This document shows positions 16,671 to 25,585 of a stretch of 28,163 nt of DNA, piece by piece. The notes beneath the pieces are model-generated. The model made no database searches. It was not told where the DNA came from and saw only the letters and a list, made by a program, of their open reading frames with translations. Position 1 is the stretch's first letter, and each line of letters begins with the position of its first letter. Made by a program: the position numbers and the translations under genes. Origin of the DNA: Acetobacteraceae bacterium (lineage in GTDB: Bacteria; Pseudomonadota; Alphaproteobacteria; Acetobacterales; Acetobacteraceae); assembly GCA_947478535.1 (NCBI GenBank), contig CANJXD010000008.1:1-28163 (forward strand). Direction: 5' to 3'.

Positions 16671-19250
16671 TCAACGGGAGCGTGGCCCGGCCAGCAGCGC
16701 CGCGACCGTCTCCGTGGCGCTGTAGGGCTGGCGCAGGAGCGCGGTTTTGGCAAAGCGCGGAGGCAAGGTGGCAGGCGGGTCGGTGCCCGCGTTCAAGGGC
16801 AGGGTGAAGGCGAAGGGCCGATGCCGGGCAGCCAGCAGATCCGCTATGGCGAACACATCGTCCTCCGCCCCACCAAGGTCGATCAGGGCGGCATCCACAT
16901 CGGCATCGCGCAGCAACGCCAGCGCGTCCACCACGCGCCCGACCGGACCGACCACCAGCATTCCGGCCTCCGTGAGCGCAGCGTGCACGGCTTCCGCCAC
17001 CACGACCGAGGACTCGAATACCAGCACGCGCGGAACAGCGGAGGGCGCCATTTCTGTCACGCCGACGACGTGGCGAAGCGGCACCTCGACAGTCCAGCAG
17101 AGCCCTTCCGGCAGGAAGTCGATCCGGCTGCGACCACCGACCTCATAGGCGAGGCTGCGTTCGATCATCGCGGCCCCGAAGCCGCGGCGTTCCGGCGGTA
17201 GCACAGGCGGCCCCCCGGATTCGCGCCAGTCGAGACGCAGGACGGTGTCGTCCACCGCCCAACTCACCGCCACCGATCCGCCCGGCTGCGACAGGGATCC
17301 ATGCTTCACCGCATTCGACGCCAGTTCATGCAACGCCATGCCGAGCGCCAACGCCACCTTCGGCTTCAGCCGTATAGGCGGCCCATTGGCTGTGGTGCGG
17401 CCATCGAATCCCTGGCCGCTCCCAGGGCCGCGTCCAGGGACGCCCCCAGGGCCACGCAAGGCCTGGGCCACCAGCACGTGCAAGCTGGCGCCTTCCCAGC
17501 GCCCGTCGGCCAACAGCGCGTGGGAATGCGCCATGGCATGCAGCCTGCTGTGCAGATCATCGACGAAGGCCTCGACCGAGGTGGCGCTGCCGCTGCTCTG
17601 GCGCACCACCGCCAGGATGACCGCGAGCGAGTTCTTCACGCGGTGATCCAACTCGGCGATGAGGAAATCCTGCGCATCCTTGGCCTTGGCGCGCTCGCTC
17701 GCGATCTGGTCGATGCGCCGCAGCACCACCTCCATCAGCGAGACGCGCAACCCCCGCGCCGCCTCCACCTCAGTGGTGAGCCATGGTGCGGAGTGGCCGC
17801 GCACGGTTTCCTGCCAGGCTGCGAAGCTGCGGCGAGGGGTCAGCGCAGGCTCGCCCGGGCCGCTGTCCATCGGCTTGTCGGGGTTGCCGGCCCAGGTGAC
17901 GATCTGCACAAGTTCACGGCGAAACCAGATGATGTAGTCGCGCGGGGTTCGGGACACCGAAAGCGTCAGGATCCCGCTGCCCAGCGCGGCGAAAGCGGCA
18001 GCCGGGGGGTAGACCGACGGCAGGTCGTCGATCGCCACCACGCCCTCGGTCGCGGTCTCGCCGATCCAAGCCGCGAGGGCCCGCACAGCGGCTTCCTCCG
18101 GCACAAGGCCCGCCGTGGCGTAGTTGCCGTCGATCAACAGCGCCACGCCGTCGCCGTCGATGAAGTCGAGCAGGTTGGGACGGTGCTTGATCAGGCCGAA
18201 GGCCAGCGCCTCCTCGCTCGCCATCCGTTGCACCAGGCCTTCATGCACGCTGCGCAGCCGGCTTCCGTACCTGAAATCCTCGGCCTGTTCCCGGGCCTCG
18301 ATCTGGAAGGAAAACATCTGAGCGAACAACTCGCAGGCCGCGCGCAGGGCTGCCGGCAGATGGCGCGGCGTGTCGTGATGGCAGGCGATCAGCCCCCAAA
18401 GCACGCCGCCCCGCACAATCGACAGCGACATCGAAGCGCGAACGCCCATGTTGCTCAGGTACTGGAGATGCACCGGCGAAACGCTGCGCAGCACGCAGAA
18501 CGAAAGATCGGGCGTGGCGCCGGTCAACGGGCTGATTGCGGGGCGCAGCGCCGCCGGCTGGTAGCCGACATCGGGGATCAGCCGCAGCCAGTTGCGCAGA
18601 TAGAGCGCCCGCGCCTGGCGGGGAATGTCCGAGGCGGGATAGCGGAGGCCAAGGAAGCTGTCCTGGCCGGGCGCATGGGTCTCGGCCACCACCTCGCCGC
18701 TGCCATCGGCCAGGAAGCGGTAGACCATGACTCGGTCAAAGCCGGTCACGCGCCGCACTTCCTGCGTCGCCAACTGGCAGAAATCAATGGAACCCGAGGC
18801 GGGTTGCAGGTGCGCCATCATGGTCTGCACGATCGGCAGCGGGCTCAGCCGGGTCGACGGTGCATCGTCCGGCATTCGCTCAAGCTCGACCATGATGCCG
18901 GCAGTTGCGCGGTGCAGCAGCAGGCCGATGCGGGTGCCGTCTGGCAGGTCGAATTCGACTGCCCGCGGCGGCAGCACGTCGACTTCCGCCGCCACGGCCG
19001 CGATCTCGCGCTCGGCGCCACGGGGCAGCAGCGCCCCGATCGGCGTGCCGGGTTGCGGATCGCTACCCCCTGGCAGGAGGCTTGTGTCGCCGGCGCATTG
19101 CAGCAGTGTCAGTGTCTCGGGATGCAGCACGAGCAGCAGGCCATGCGGCTGCACGGACCCTGGAATATGGATCGGCTCGCGGTCGCAACTGTTCAGGTCG
19201 GCCGTGCCGAAGGCCGGTGCTTCGATGGTCTCGTCCGGGCTGAGGGCCAT
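16671..19250 (-). CDS. Bacteriophytochrome HWE histidine kinase with C-terminal degenerate receiver
   Basis: This is a red/far-red photoreceptor kinase of 859 residues. The PAS domain has the biliverdin-attaching Cys22 in SCDREPIHIPGSVQPHG. The GAF domain carries YPASDIPRQAR and MGVRASMSLSIV. The PHY domain shows IIWFRRE and the tongue motif TPRRSFAAW (471-479). The kinase is HWE/HisKA_2 type, with His536 in IAELDHRVKNSLAV, the N-box HELASNAVKHG, and the W-x-E of DWRESGGP (675-677). The C-terminal receiver (741-859) keeps Asp791 and Thr816, but its acidic pair is E-S (746-747) and the invariant lysine position reads Q841. No heme oxygenase gene for biliverdin is in the window. Photoreception is well supported; the output partner is unknown. 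Confidence 0.93.
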   Translation of the reverse strand: MALSPDETIEAPAFGTADLNSCDREPIHIPGSVQPHGLLLVLHPETLTLLQCAGDTSLLPGGSDPQPGTPIGALLPRGAEREIAAVAAEVDVLPPRAVEFDLPDGTRIGLLLHRATAGIMVELERMPDDAPSTRLSPLPIVQTMMAHLQPASGSIDFCQLATQEVRRVTGFDRVMVYRFLADGSGEVVAETHAPGQDSFLGLRYPASDIPRQARALYLRNWLRLIPDVGYQPAALRPAISPLTGATPDLSFCVLRSVSPVHLQYLSNMGVRASMSLSIVRGGVLWGLIACHHDTPRHLPAALRAACELFAQMFSFQIEAREQAEDFRYGSRLRSVHEGLVQRMASEEALAFGLIKHRPNLLDFIDGDGVALLIDGNYATAGLVPEEAAVRALAAWIGETATEGVVAIDDLPSVYPPAAAFAALGSGILTLSVSRTPRDYIIWFRRELVQIVTWAGNPDKPMDSGPGEPALTPRRSFAAWQETVRGHSAPWLTTEVEAARGLRVSLMEVVLRRIDQIASERAKAKDAQDFLIAELDHRVKNSLAVILAVVRQSSGSATSVEAFVDDLHSRLHAMAHSHALLADGRWEGASLHVLVAQALRGPGGVPGRGPGSGQGFDGRTTANGPPIRLKPKVALALGMALHELASNAVKHGSLSQPGGSVAVSWAVDDTVLRLDWRESGGPPVLPPERRGFGAAMIERSLAYEVGGRSRIDFLPEGLCWTVEVPLRHVVGVTEMAPSAVPRVLVFESSVVVAEAVHAALTEAGMLVVGPVGRVVDALALLRDADVDAALIDLGGAEDDVFAIADLLAARHRPFAFTLPLNAGTDPPATLPPRFAKTALLRQPYSATETVAALLAGPRSR

Positions 19251-19522
19251 CAGGACGGCACGGCTGGGGTCAACGTCGTGGCAGGCATCGCTACCCCCAA
19301 GGGCCGGCGCCAGTATCCCAGCGCGGCAATCATGAGTTGAGACTGTAGCACGACGCCAGCCTCAGGCCGCGCGGTATTCCGCCCTTTTGCGCCACGCCGC
19401 CCATCACGCCGGCGCGACGAGCTCGCTGGCCGTCCATCCTCTGCCGGGCGGCCAGGGTGGGCTACCCGTCCGGTAAAGCCGGGTTATGGTACCCGCTGTC
19501 CAAGGCATCGGAGGAAGACCCC
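19251..19522. other. Divergent intergenic region between phytochrome and GST genes
   Basis: This 272-bp stretch must hold the promoters of both divergent genes, but no convincing -35/-10 pair was found. It includes CCAGTATCCCAG (19310-19321) flanked by GCGC arms, the same 12-mer that spans the loop of the hairpin at 20711-20742. Directly before the GST start is a strong ribosome site (GGAGGAAG). Confidence 0.4.
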
Positions 19523-20191
19523 ATGAAACTCTATCACTTCAATGGCTCCACCACCTGTCGCCCGGTGGAGATGTTCGCGGCAGAGGCCGGAATCGCGCTG
19601 GAGCTGGTGCCGGTGAACCTGATGACCGGCGAGCATGTCGGCCCCGGCTATACCGCGAAGAATGCCACCCAGCAGGTGCCGACGCTGGAGGATGGCGACT
19701 TCGTGCTGACGGAAAACGCGGCGATCCTGCGCTACCTCGGCACCATCAGCGGCTCCCCCGCCTACCCCGCCGATCCGAAGGCGCGGGCGCGCGTCGATGA
19801 GCAGCTGGACTGGTTCAACACCGGTTTCTCCCGCGAGTTCTGCTACGGCGCCATGTATCCGCGCATCATGCCGCATCTCGGCTATGAGGACCCCGCGGTG
19901 CAGGCCACCGTGAACGCCCGTTGCACGGTGAAGGGGGAGCGTTTCCTGCGCATCCTCAACGACAGCATGCTGGGTGAGCCGGGGCCGTTCCTCGGTGGCG
20001 CCGCACCGAACCTGGCCGACTATATGGGCGTGGCCTATGCGACGCTCGGCGAGATGGCGCGCTTCGACTACAGCCCCTATCCCCGCGTGCAGCGCTGGAT
20101 CGCGGCGATGCGGGCGCGGCCGGGCTGGGCGGCGGGTCATGCCGGCTGGGAAGGCTGGCGCGACCATGTGCTGTCCCAGAGTGCCGCGTGA
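19523..20191 (+). CDS. Glutathione S-transferase family protein
   Basis: This is a 222-residue GST with an N-terminal thioredoxin-like domain (MKLYHFNGSTTCRPVEMF, then the cis-Pro segment QQVPTLEDGDFVLTENAAILRYL) and an all-helical C-terminal domain. The glutathione gamma-glutamyl site is TEN rather than the usual (T/E)S, a mild variation. It may conjugate glutathione or act as a reductase; the substrate is unknown. The start at 19523 is set by GGAGGAAG. The stop overlaps the start of the VOC gene by one base (TGATG), so the pair is co-translated, and a joint role in handling a toxic metabolite is a reasonable inference. Confidence 0.9.
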   Translation: MKLYHFNGSTTCRPVEMFAAEAGIALELVPVNLMTGEHVGPGYTAKNATQQVPTLEDGDFVLTENAAILRYLGTISGSPAYPADPKARARVDEQLDWFNTGFSREFCYGAMYPRIMPHLGYEDPAVQATVNARCTVKGERFLRILNDSMLGEPGPFLGGAAPNLADYMGVAYATLGEMARFDYSPYPRVQRWIAAMRARPGWAAGHAGWEGWRDHVLSQSAA

Positions 20192-20688
20192 TGGCGAAGA
20201 TCGCGATCAAGGGCTTCCACCACATCGCCTATCGCTGCCGGGATTCCGAGGCGACGCGCGCATTCTACGAAGATTTTCTCGGCCTCGAACTGGCAGAGGT
20301 CTTCCCGATCACCACCACCGCCACGGGGCGGGAGGCGAAGGTGCTGCACAGCTTCTACCGCCTCGCCGATGGCAGCTTCCTGGCCTTCTTCGAGGCGCCC
20401 GAAAGCCCCTTCGACTTCCGCGACCAGCATGATTTCGACCTGCATCTGGCCATGGAAGTGACGCCGGAGGAGCTGGACCGCATGCTCGCCAAGGGCAAGG
20501 CAGCGGGCATCCACACCCGCGGGCCGTCCGATCACGGGGTGATGCATTCCATCTACTTCCGCGACCCCAATGGCTACGTCATCGAGCTGACGGCCAAGAC
20601 GCCCTCCCATGACGCGGCGATGGACCCGGCGCGGAACGGGGCGCGGGCGAAGCTGGCGGCCTGGCAGGCAGAGAAGGCTTCCGCCTGA
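20191..20688 (+). CDS. VOC (glyoxalase/dioxygenase superfamily) protein
   Basis: This 165-residue protein of the vicinal oxygen chelate fold has two beta-alpha-beta-beta-beta modules. Candidate metal ligands are the histidine of GFHHIAYRC near the start, the histidine in DFDLHLAMEV, and the glutamate in NGYVIELTAK. The family includes glyoxalase I, ring-cleavage dioxygenases and resistance proteins; the reaction here is undefined. ATG 20191 is chosen; GTG 20188 is in frame and also possible. It is the second gene of the GST-VOC pair and is followed by a strong hairpin. Confidence 0.88.
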   Translation: MAKIAIKGFHHIAYRCRDSEATRAFYEDFLGLELAEVFPITTTATGREAKVLHSFYRLADGSFLAFFEAPESPFDFRDQHDFDLHLAMEVTPEELDRMLAKGKAAGIHTRGPSDHGVMHSIYFRDPNGYVIELTAKTPSHDAAMDPARNGARAKLAAWQAEKASA

Positions 20689-20710
20689 AACGAGGCCCCT
20701 GAAGCGAGGA

Positions 20711-20742
20711 AGGCCCCGCCCAGTATCCCAGGCGGGGCCTTT
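20711..20742 (+). terminator. Rho-independent terminator after the VOC gene
   Basis: A perfect 10-bp stem AGGCCCCGCC / GGCGGGGCCT with the 10-nt loop CAGTATCCCA is followed by TTTC. It lies between the convergent VOC gene and tRNA-Leu and may serve both strands. Confidence 0.75.
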
Positions 20743-20770
20743 CATCTGACCATCCGCCCCGAAAGGGCGA

Positions 20771-20856
20771 TGGTGCGGTCGAGAAGATTCGAACTTCCAC
20801 GGGGTTGCCCCCACCAGCACCTCAAGCTGGCGCGTCTACCATTCCGCCACGACCGC
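20771..20856 (-). tRNA. tRNA-Leu(GAG)
   Basis: Read on the minus strand, the acceptor arms GCGGTCG and CGACCGC pair fully, followed by A and an encoded CCA. The anticodon stem CCAGC/GCTGG encloses the loop TTGAGGT with anticodon GAG. A long class II variable arm (GGGG CA ACCCC) and the T-arm loop TTCGAAT are present, as expected for leucine. Total length with CCA is 86 nt. No integrase or att-like duplication is seen next to it. Confidence 0.95.
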
Positions 20857-20885
20857 GTATCGGGTAGAGGCGGGGCGTATAACCG

Positions 20886-21572
20886 ATGAGATCGATGCCG
20901 GCAACGCCCCCCGCCCCCGTTTCCGATGCTCCCGAATGGCGCGTCTCGCCGGGCCGGCTTCCCTATGCCGAGGCGCTGTCCGCCATGGAGGCGCGGGCGC
21001 ACGCCATCCGCGCCGGCACCGCGGGCGAGGCGGTGTGGCTCGTGGAGCATGAGCCCACCTACACCGCCGGCACCTCCGCCCGGCCCGAGGATTTGCTGGA
21101 GACCCGATTCCCCGCCGTCGCGGCCGGGCGCGGCGGGCAATGGACCTATCACGGGCCAGGCCAGCGCACGGCCTATGTCCTGCTCGACCTGACACGGGAC
21201 CACGGCACGGTGAAGGCCCGCGACGTGCGTGCCTATGTCCAGGGCCTCGAGGAATGGATGATCCGGGCGCTCGACCGCTTCGGGGTGAAGGGGGAGCGGC
21301 GGGAGGGCCGGATCGGCATCTGGGTGGTCGATCGCGCACGCGGCACGGAAGACAAGATCGGCGCCATCGGCGTGCGGGTGACGCGCTGGGTGAGCTGGCA
21401 CGGCATCGCGCTGAACGTGGACCCGGATATCAGCCATTTCGGCGGCATCGTGCCCTGCGGCATCGCCGAACAGGGGCTCGGCGTCACCAGCCTGCACCGC
21501 CTCGGCGTGCTGGCGACGCTGGAGGAAGCGGATGCCGCGCTGATGGCCGCCTGGGGCGAGGTTTTCGGCTGA
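20886..21572 (+). CDS. lipB: Lipoyl(octanoyl) transferase
   Basis: LipB moves octanoate from acyl carrier protein to the lipoyl domains of 2-oxoacid dehydrogenases, the first step of lipoate biosynthesis. The protein has the signature [12 protein letters not shown] (82-93), the acyl-thioester Cys191 in GGIVPCGI, and the catalytic-site Lys157 in [17 protein letters not shown] is also typical. Length is 228 residues. ATG 20886 and an in-frame ATG at 20895 are both possible starts; neither has a strong ribosome site. It is divergent from tRNA-Leu with 29 bp between. lipA is not in the window. Confidence 0.95.
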   Translation: MRSMPATPPAPVSDAPEWRVSPGRLPYAEALSAMEARAHAIRAGTAGEAVWLVEHEPTYTAGTSARPEDLLETRFPAVAAGRGGQWTYHGPGQRTAYVLLDLTRDHGTVKARDVRAYVQGLEEWMIRALDRFGVKGERREGRIGIWVVDRARGTEDKIGAIGVRVTRWVSWHGIALNVDPDISHFGGIVPCGIAEQGLGVTSLHRLGVLATLEEADAALMAAWGEVFG

Positions 21573-21637
21573 CCCGAAGGGGGTTGCTCCGGCCCAGGCC
21601 AGCGTCATTTAAAAGATTGACGATACGCCAGATCGGT

Positions 21638-21647
21638 GGAACGTTCC
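21638..21647. promoter_or_regulatory. Palindrome GGAACGTTCC upstream of the RTX gene
   Basis: GGAACGTTCC is a perfect 10-bp palindrome about 82 bp before the RTX gene start, in a locally AT-richer gap that also contains TTGACG (21617-21622) as a possible -35 element. No convincing -10 was found. An operator role is conjecture. Confidence 0.25.
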
Positions 21648-21729
21648 GGCAAGATTCGCAGTCACAGCGGCAGCCGCTGGCCGCGCAGGCTGCCGCCCGG
21701 CCTTCCCGTGCCCTGAACGGAGCAGTGCC

Positions 21730-24525
21730 ATGCCGCAGCGTCCCATCATCTCCGGTATCGCGGCTGAGGCAGTCGAGATCGTCGGCGCCCGCCATATCAA
21801 CGCCTCGGCCGCGCTGACAGGGGCGGTGAACGGGGAGGCGCGCGGCGGCGACATGTCAGCCAATGGCCGCTACGTCGTCTTCGTCAGCACGGCGAGCAAC
21901 TTGGTCGAAGGCGATACCAACGGTGCGACCGACATCTTCCGCAGGGATCTCTGGACCGGCCGCACGGAGCTGATTTCCGCCACCACCGCGGGCGTGATCG
22001 GCAATGGCGGGAGCGGTGAGACGGTGGCCTTCCCCTACCTCTCCCAGCCGACGATTTCCGAAGATGGGCGGTATGTCGGCTTCGTCAGCGCCGCGCAGAA
22101 CCTGCCGAATGCGCGGCCCGGCAAGGTCTCCGGCTACGTCAAGGACATGCAGACTGGGCTGCTGGTCAACCTTTCCGCCAACCTCGAAACCCAGCGCAAC
22201 CTGCCGGTGCATGAGGCGCAGCAGGTCGTCATGGGCCAGGGGGCGGAGGCGATGCTCCTCACCGTCGCCGTCACGGTGGAAACCTTGGGCACCTTGCAGA
22301 TCCCGGCGCTGACCACGCGCTTTTACCTCAGCAATGGCGATGTCGCCGCCGGCAAGCCGCGCTACGTGAATTTCAGCCCGCCTTTCACTAATCCGCCCGA
22401 TGGGTTCCAGCGCGCGGCCATCGACGTGGGTTCGGGCGTGCTTGGGGCTGATGTTGCCTGGGCCTGGTCCAAGCCGACCACCGCGGTGCTGACGCAGACC
22501 TGGGAAAACCACCCGGAATTCGGAGACACCAACGACCTCGGCGATGTCTATGTCAGCCGCGCCGATGGCACCACGACGGTCATCTCCCGCCAACTCAGCG
22601 GGCCCGGCGGCGGCGCGCCGGAGCAGGCGAACCATGCCTCCTTCCCCGGCTGGATGTCGATCGACGGGCGCTACGCCAGCTTCTTCAGCAGCGCCGCCAA
22701 TATCGCGCCGGGGACCAGCGGCGTCTCCCCCGGCGGCGGCGTCATCCTCTCCTCCTACACCACGGTCTGGGTGTATGATGGCGGCAATGCCGGCCAGGCG
22801 ACGGCGAAGGCCGAGAACCGCGCCATCGAGCTGTCCTTCACCCTGCATGAGGCCTCGCGCTTCACGCTCAACTGGGGCGACGGGTCCAGCCTCACCGGCC
22901 AGGCACAGTCGGGCGACAGCTTCAACCTCGACAAGATCTACGCGGTGCACGGCATCTACGATGCGAGCCTCCTCGCCAGCGGCTCCGGAGGTTCGACCAA
23001 GACGCCGCTCAAGATCCACCTGATGCCGAACGGCGCCGCCGCCAATATCCAGGGCTGGAGCGGCATCGACCTGATCTTCGCCGGCAATGGCGCCGACACG
23101 ATCTCGGCCGCGAATGGCGCCGATGTCGTGCATGGTGGCGGCGGGGGCGATTACCTGCTGGGCGGCGCTGGCGCCGATACGCTGTACGGTGAGGCCGGCG
23201 ACGACATCTTCCGCGATGGCCCCGGCGTGGCCTTCGCGGATGTCTATGTCGGCGGTGCCGGCACCAACGCCGTGGATTACCGCGGGGTGGCGGAGCCGAT
23301 GTCCATCGTGCTGGACGGCTCGGCGCTCCGCTTCGGCGCGACCACCGCCGGCCTCGCCACCGTCTTCGGCCCGGGCGGTGAGGTGGCCGATGCGTTGTTC
23401 GACATCCACATCGCCTATGGCGGCAAGGGCGGCAACGCCATGATCGGCTCCGCGCTCGCGGATACGCTGGTGGCCGGCAATGGCGGGGACGACCTCGACG
23501 GTGGAGACGGCGCCGATTCGCTGGTGGGCGGCAAGGGCGCCGACTACATCCAGGGCGGCCTTGGCGATGACAGCATCTCGGCGGGCGCCAACGCCGACAT
23601 CATCATCGACCTCGACGGCAACAACTTCGTCGAAGGCGGGTCCGGCGCCGACACCTTCCAATCCGGCACTGGCGACGACACCTTCCTCGGCGGTGACGGC
23701 GCCGACCTGATCTTCGTCCGCGGCGGGCAGGATTCCGTCGATGGCGGCACCGGGGTCAACACCCTGATCCTCGAAAAGCCGGCCGGCAGCGAAACCGGGA
23801 GCTGGACCGTCAACCTCGGCGCCGGCGTCGCCAACAGCCTGGTCAGCGCGGATACGGTGGCCTTCGAGAACATCAGCACCATCGGCAGCACCGTCGATAT
23901 CGATGTCTCCGGCACCGCCGGCAACGAGGTGTTCCTGCTGGGCACCGGCCTGTCCAGCTTCGCCGGCGGTGGCGGCGTGGACCTGCTCAGCGGGCGGCTG
24001 CTGTTCTCCGCCCTCGTCATCAACGCCGCCTCCCCCAGCGGGAGCGGCACCGCCTCCTTCGCCGGGGGGGATACGATCGGCGGCGCGCTGATCGCCAACT
24101 TCCAGGGGATCCGGGACTTCGAAGGCTCCCCGCTGAACGACACCATCACCGGCTCCGACCAGTCCAACCGCATCCTCGGCGGCGGCGGCGATGACGAGTT
24201 GCACGCCGGGCCGGGGCGGGACCGTCTGACGGGCGGCGAGGGCGGCGACACCTTCGTGTTCGACTCGATAGCCTCCCAAGGCGCCCGCATCCTGGATTTC
24301 GACGCGGCCGGCTTCGACCGGCTCGACATCAACCCTGTGCTGATCGGCGCGCCCGGCCGCGATGTCGCGAGCCTCGCCTTCGGCGGCTTCTTCGAACTGC
24401 GCCAGACCGGGCTCGATGTGGAGTTCATGGTCGATGCCGATGGCGGCGCCGATTCCTGGACGCTGCTGGTCACCCTGATGAACCGGACCGTCGCCCAGGT
24501 CGGGTTCGACTTCCTGGTGCCCTGA
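21730..24525 (+). CDS. RTX-type calcium-binding secreted protein with beta-propeller-like N-terminus
   Basis: This 931-residue protein is a likely type I secretion substrate. Residues 35-340 contain TolB/PD40-like blade motifs (MSANGRYVVFVSTASNLV, ISEDGRYVGFVSAAQNLP, SIDGRYASFFSSAANI). A beta-rich module follows (FTLNWGDGSSLTGQA). RTX nonapeptide repeats of the GGxGxDxUx kind occur in three blocks, at about 451-495, 580-677 and 812-835 (GGAGADTLYGEAGDDIF, GGDGADSLVGGKGADYIQ, LGGGGDDELHAGPGRDRL), and should fold on calcium outside the cell. The C-terminal ~90 residues (ILDFDAAGFDRLDI to VGFDFLVP) resemble the RTX secretion-signal region. There is no N-terminal signal peptide, and no ABC exporter, membrane-fusion or TolC gene nearby. 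No catalytic motif was seen. An adhesin or S-layer-like role is possible but unproven. Confidence 0.85.
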   Translation: MPQRPIISGIAAEAVEIVGARHINASAALTGAVNGEARGGDMSANGRYVVFVSTASNLVEGDTNGATDIFRRDLWTGRTELISATTAGVIGNGGSGETVAFPYLSQPTISEDGRYVGFVSAAQNLPNARPGKVSGYVKDMQTGLLVNLSANLETQRNLPVHEAQQVVMGQGAEAMLLTVAVTVETLGTLQIPALTTRFYLSNGDVAAGKPRYVNFSPPFTNPPDGFQRAAIDVGSGVLGADVAWAWSKPTTAVLTQTWENHPEFGDTNDLGDVYVSRADGTTTVISRQLSGPGGGAPEQANHASFPGWMSIDGRYASFFSSAANIAPGTSGVSPGGGVILSSYTTVWVYDGGNAGQATAKAENRAIELSFTLHEASRFTLNWGDGSSLTGQAQSGDSFNLDKIYAVHGIYDASLLASGSGGSTKTPLKIHLMPNGAAANIQGWSGIDLIFAGNGADTISAANGADVVHGGGGGDYLLGGAGADTLYGEAGDDIFRDGPGVAFADVYVGGAGTNAVDYRGVAEPMSIVLDGSALRFGATTAGLATVFGPGGEVADALFDIHIAYGGKGGNAMIGSALADTLVAGNGGDDLDGGDGADSLVGGKGADYIQGGLGDDSISAGANADIIIDLDGNNFVEGGSGADTFQSGTGDDTFLGGDGADLIFVRGGQDSVDGGTGVNTLILEKPAGSETGSWTVNLGAGVANSLVSADTVAFENISTIGSTVDIDVSGTAGNEVFLLGTGLSSFAGGGGVDLLSGRLLFSALVINAASPSGSGTASFAGGDTIGGALIANFQGIRDFEGSPLNDTITGSDQSNRILGGGGDDELHAGPGRDRLTGGEGGDTFVFDSIASQGARILDFDAAGFDRLDINPVLIGAPGRDVASLAFGGFFELRQTGLDVEFMVDADGGADSWTLLVTLMNRTVAQVGFDFLVP

Positions 24526-24530
24526 CCGAA

Positions 24531-24559
24531 CCGGCGCCGCTATTCCAGCTTGGCGCCGG
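24531..24559. terminator. Inverted repeat between convergent RTX and Bug genes
   Basis: CCGGCGCC and GGCGCCGG form a perfect 8-bp stem with a 13-nt loop, starting 6 bases after the RTX stop and extending into the 3' end of the Bug gene. No T-run follows on either strand, so any termination would be weak. Confidence 0.35.
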
Positions 24560-25511
24560 AAATCCGCACCATCTCCCTCCCCCGCACGAGATCACCGGGG
24601 AGAAAGGCGCGGAAGGCGTCCGCGCCGAGGCCGAGCAGGCTGGTGCCATCGGCGGAAACGCGGGCGCGGAAAGCCGGGTCCGCCAAGGTGTCCATCGCCG
24701 CACGCTCCACCCGCGCGACAATGGCGGGCGGCAGGCCAGCCGGGCCGAGCAGGCCCATCCAGGAGAGGAAATCGTAGCCGGGCACGACCTCCGCCACCGG
24801 CGGCACGCCCGGCAATTGCGGCAGCGCCTGCGGGGTGGTGACGCCGATCGCCCGCAACTGGCCGGCCTGCACCAGCGGCAAAGCCACCTGCGTCTGCGGC
24901 ATCCCGAAAGCCACCGTGCCGGCACGCACGGCGTTGATGATATCCGGCGCGCCACGGTACGGAATATGTTCCGCCTCCGTCCCCGTCCCCGCCAGGAACA
25001 AGGCCACCGTCAGATGCGCCGCCGTGCCGAAGCCACCCGAGGCATACGGCGTGCGCGGGTCCCGCTTCAGCATCGCCACCAGATCGGCCAATGAGCGGAC
25101 CGGGCTGTCATTCCGCACCACCACGGTGCAGGACATGCCGAGCGCCAAGGCGATGGGCGTGAAATCCGCCAGCGTGTCGTAATTCACCCGGCCATAAAGC
25201 GCGGGATTGATGACCAGCCCGCCCGTGCCCCACAACAGGGTATAGCCATCCGGCACCACCTGCTTCGCCACATAGGTGAAGCCGAGATTGCCCGCGGCAC
25301 CGGGGCGATTCTCGATCACCACCGTCTGGCCCAGCCGCTGCCCGATCCCATCCGCCATCTGCCGCGCATTGATATCCGGCGCACTGCCCGGAATGAACGG
25401 CACGATGAGGCGAATGACCCGGCTGGGATAAGCCGCCTCCTGCCCCCGCGCCACGCCAGGCACCGCGAGCGCGACAGGAACAGCGGCAAAGACGTGGCGC
25501 CTGGTGAGCAT
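24540..25511 (-). CDS. Bug-family tripartite tricarboxylate transporter substrate-binding protein
   Basis: This is a periplasmic binding protein of the TTT/Bug (TctC) family; ligands are typically carboxylates, unknown here. An N-terminal signal peptide (MLTRRHVFAAVPVALAVPGVARGQ) ends near residue 24. The mature start YPSRVIRLIVPFIPGSAPD is the family hallmark, followed by VIENRPGAAGNLG, VPDGYTLLWGTG, YRGAPDIINAVRAG and LRAIGVTTP. The Met at 25511 is preferred since RR then falls directly before the hydrophobic core; Met codons at 25517 and 25526 are in frame. No TctA/TctB permease is adjacent. Orphan Bug receptors are common in Acetobacteraceae and Burkholderiales. Confidence 0.93.
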   Translation of the reverse strand: MLTRRHVFAAVPVALAVPGVARGQEAAYPSRVIRLIVPFIPGSAPDINARQMADGIGQRLGQTVVIENRPGAAGNLGFTYVAKQVVPDGYTLLWGTGGLVINPALYGRVNYDTLADFTPIALALGMSCTVVVRNDSPVRSLADLVAMLKRDPRTPYASGGFGTAAHLTVALFLAGTGTEAEHIPYRGAPDIINAVRAGTVAFGMPQTQVALPLVQAGQLRAIGVTTPQALPQLPGVPPVAEVVPGYDFLSWMGLLGPAGLPPAIVARVERAAMDTLADPAFRARVSADGTSLLGLGADAFRAFLPGDLVRGREMVRISGAKLE

Positions 25512-25585
25512 GGCCATTTCCCCCATTTGCGCGAAGCCTGACGCAAGGCAGGGACGGCGAGCAAGAGCAAGGGGCTAAGCCCATA

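Noticed and set aside
14817..17201. Long plus-strand open frame opposite maeB
   Set aside because: It is antisense to maeB and the phytochrome gene, and its His/Arg/Gln-rich translation has no motif.
17301..19340. Long plus-strand open frame opposite the phytochrome kinase
   Set aside because: The phytochrome reading has every expected domain; the antisense one has none.
20771..20856. tRNA-Leu as an integration site for a mobile island
   Set aside because: No integrase gene and no repeated 3' tRNA fragment were found in the window.
21856..24279. Long minus-strand open frame opposite the RTX gene
   Set aside because: It is a mirror of the Gly/Asp-rich RTX repeats, with no ribosome site and no recognisable domain.
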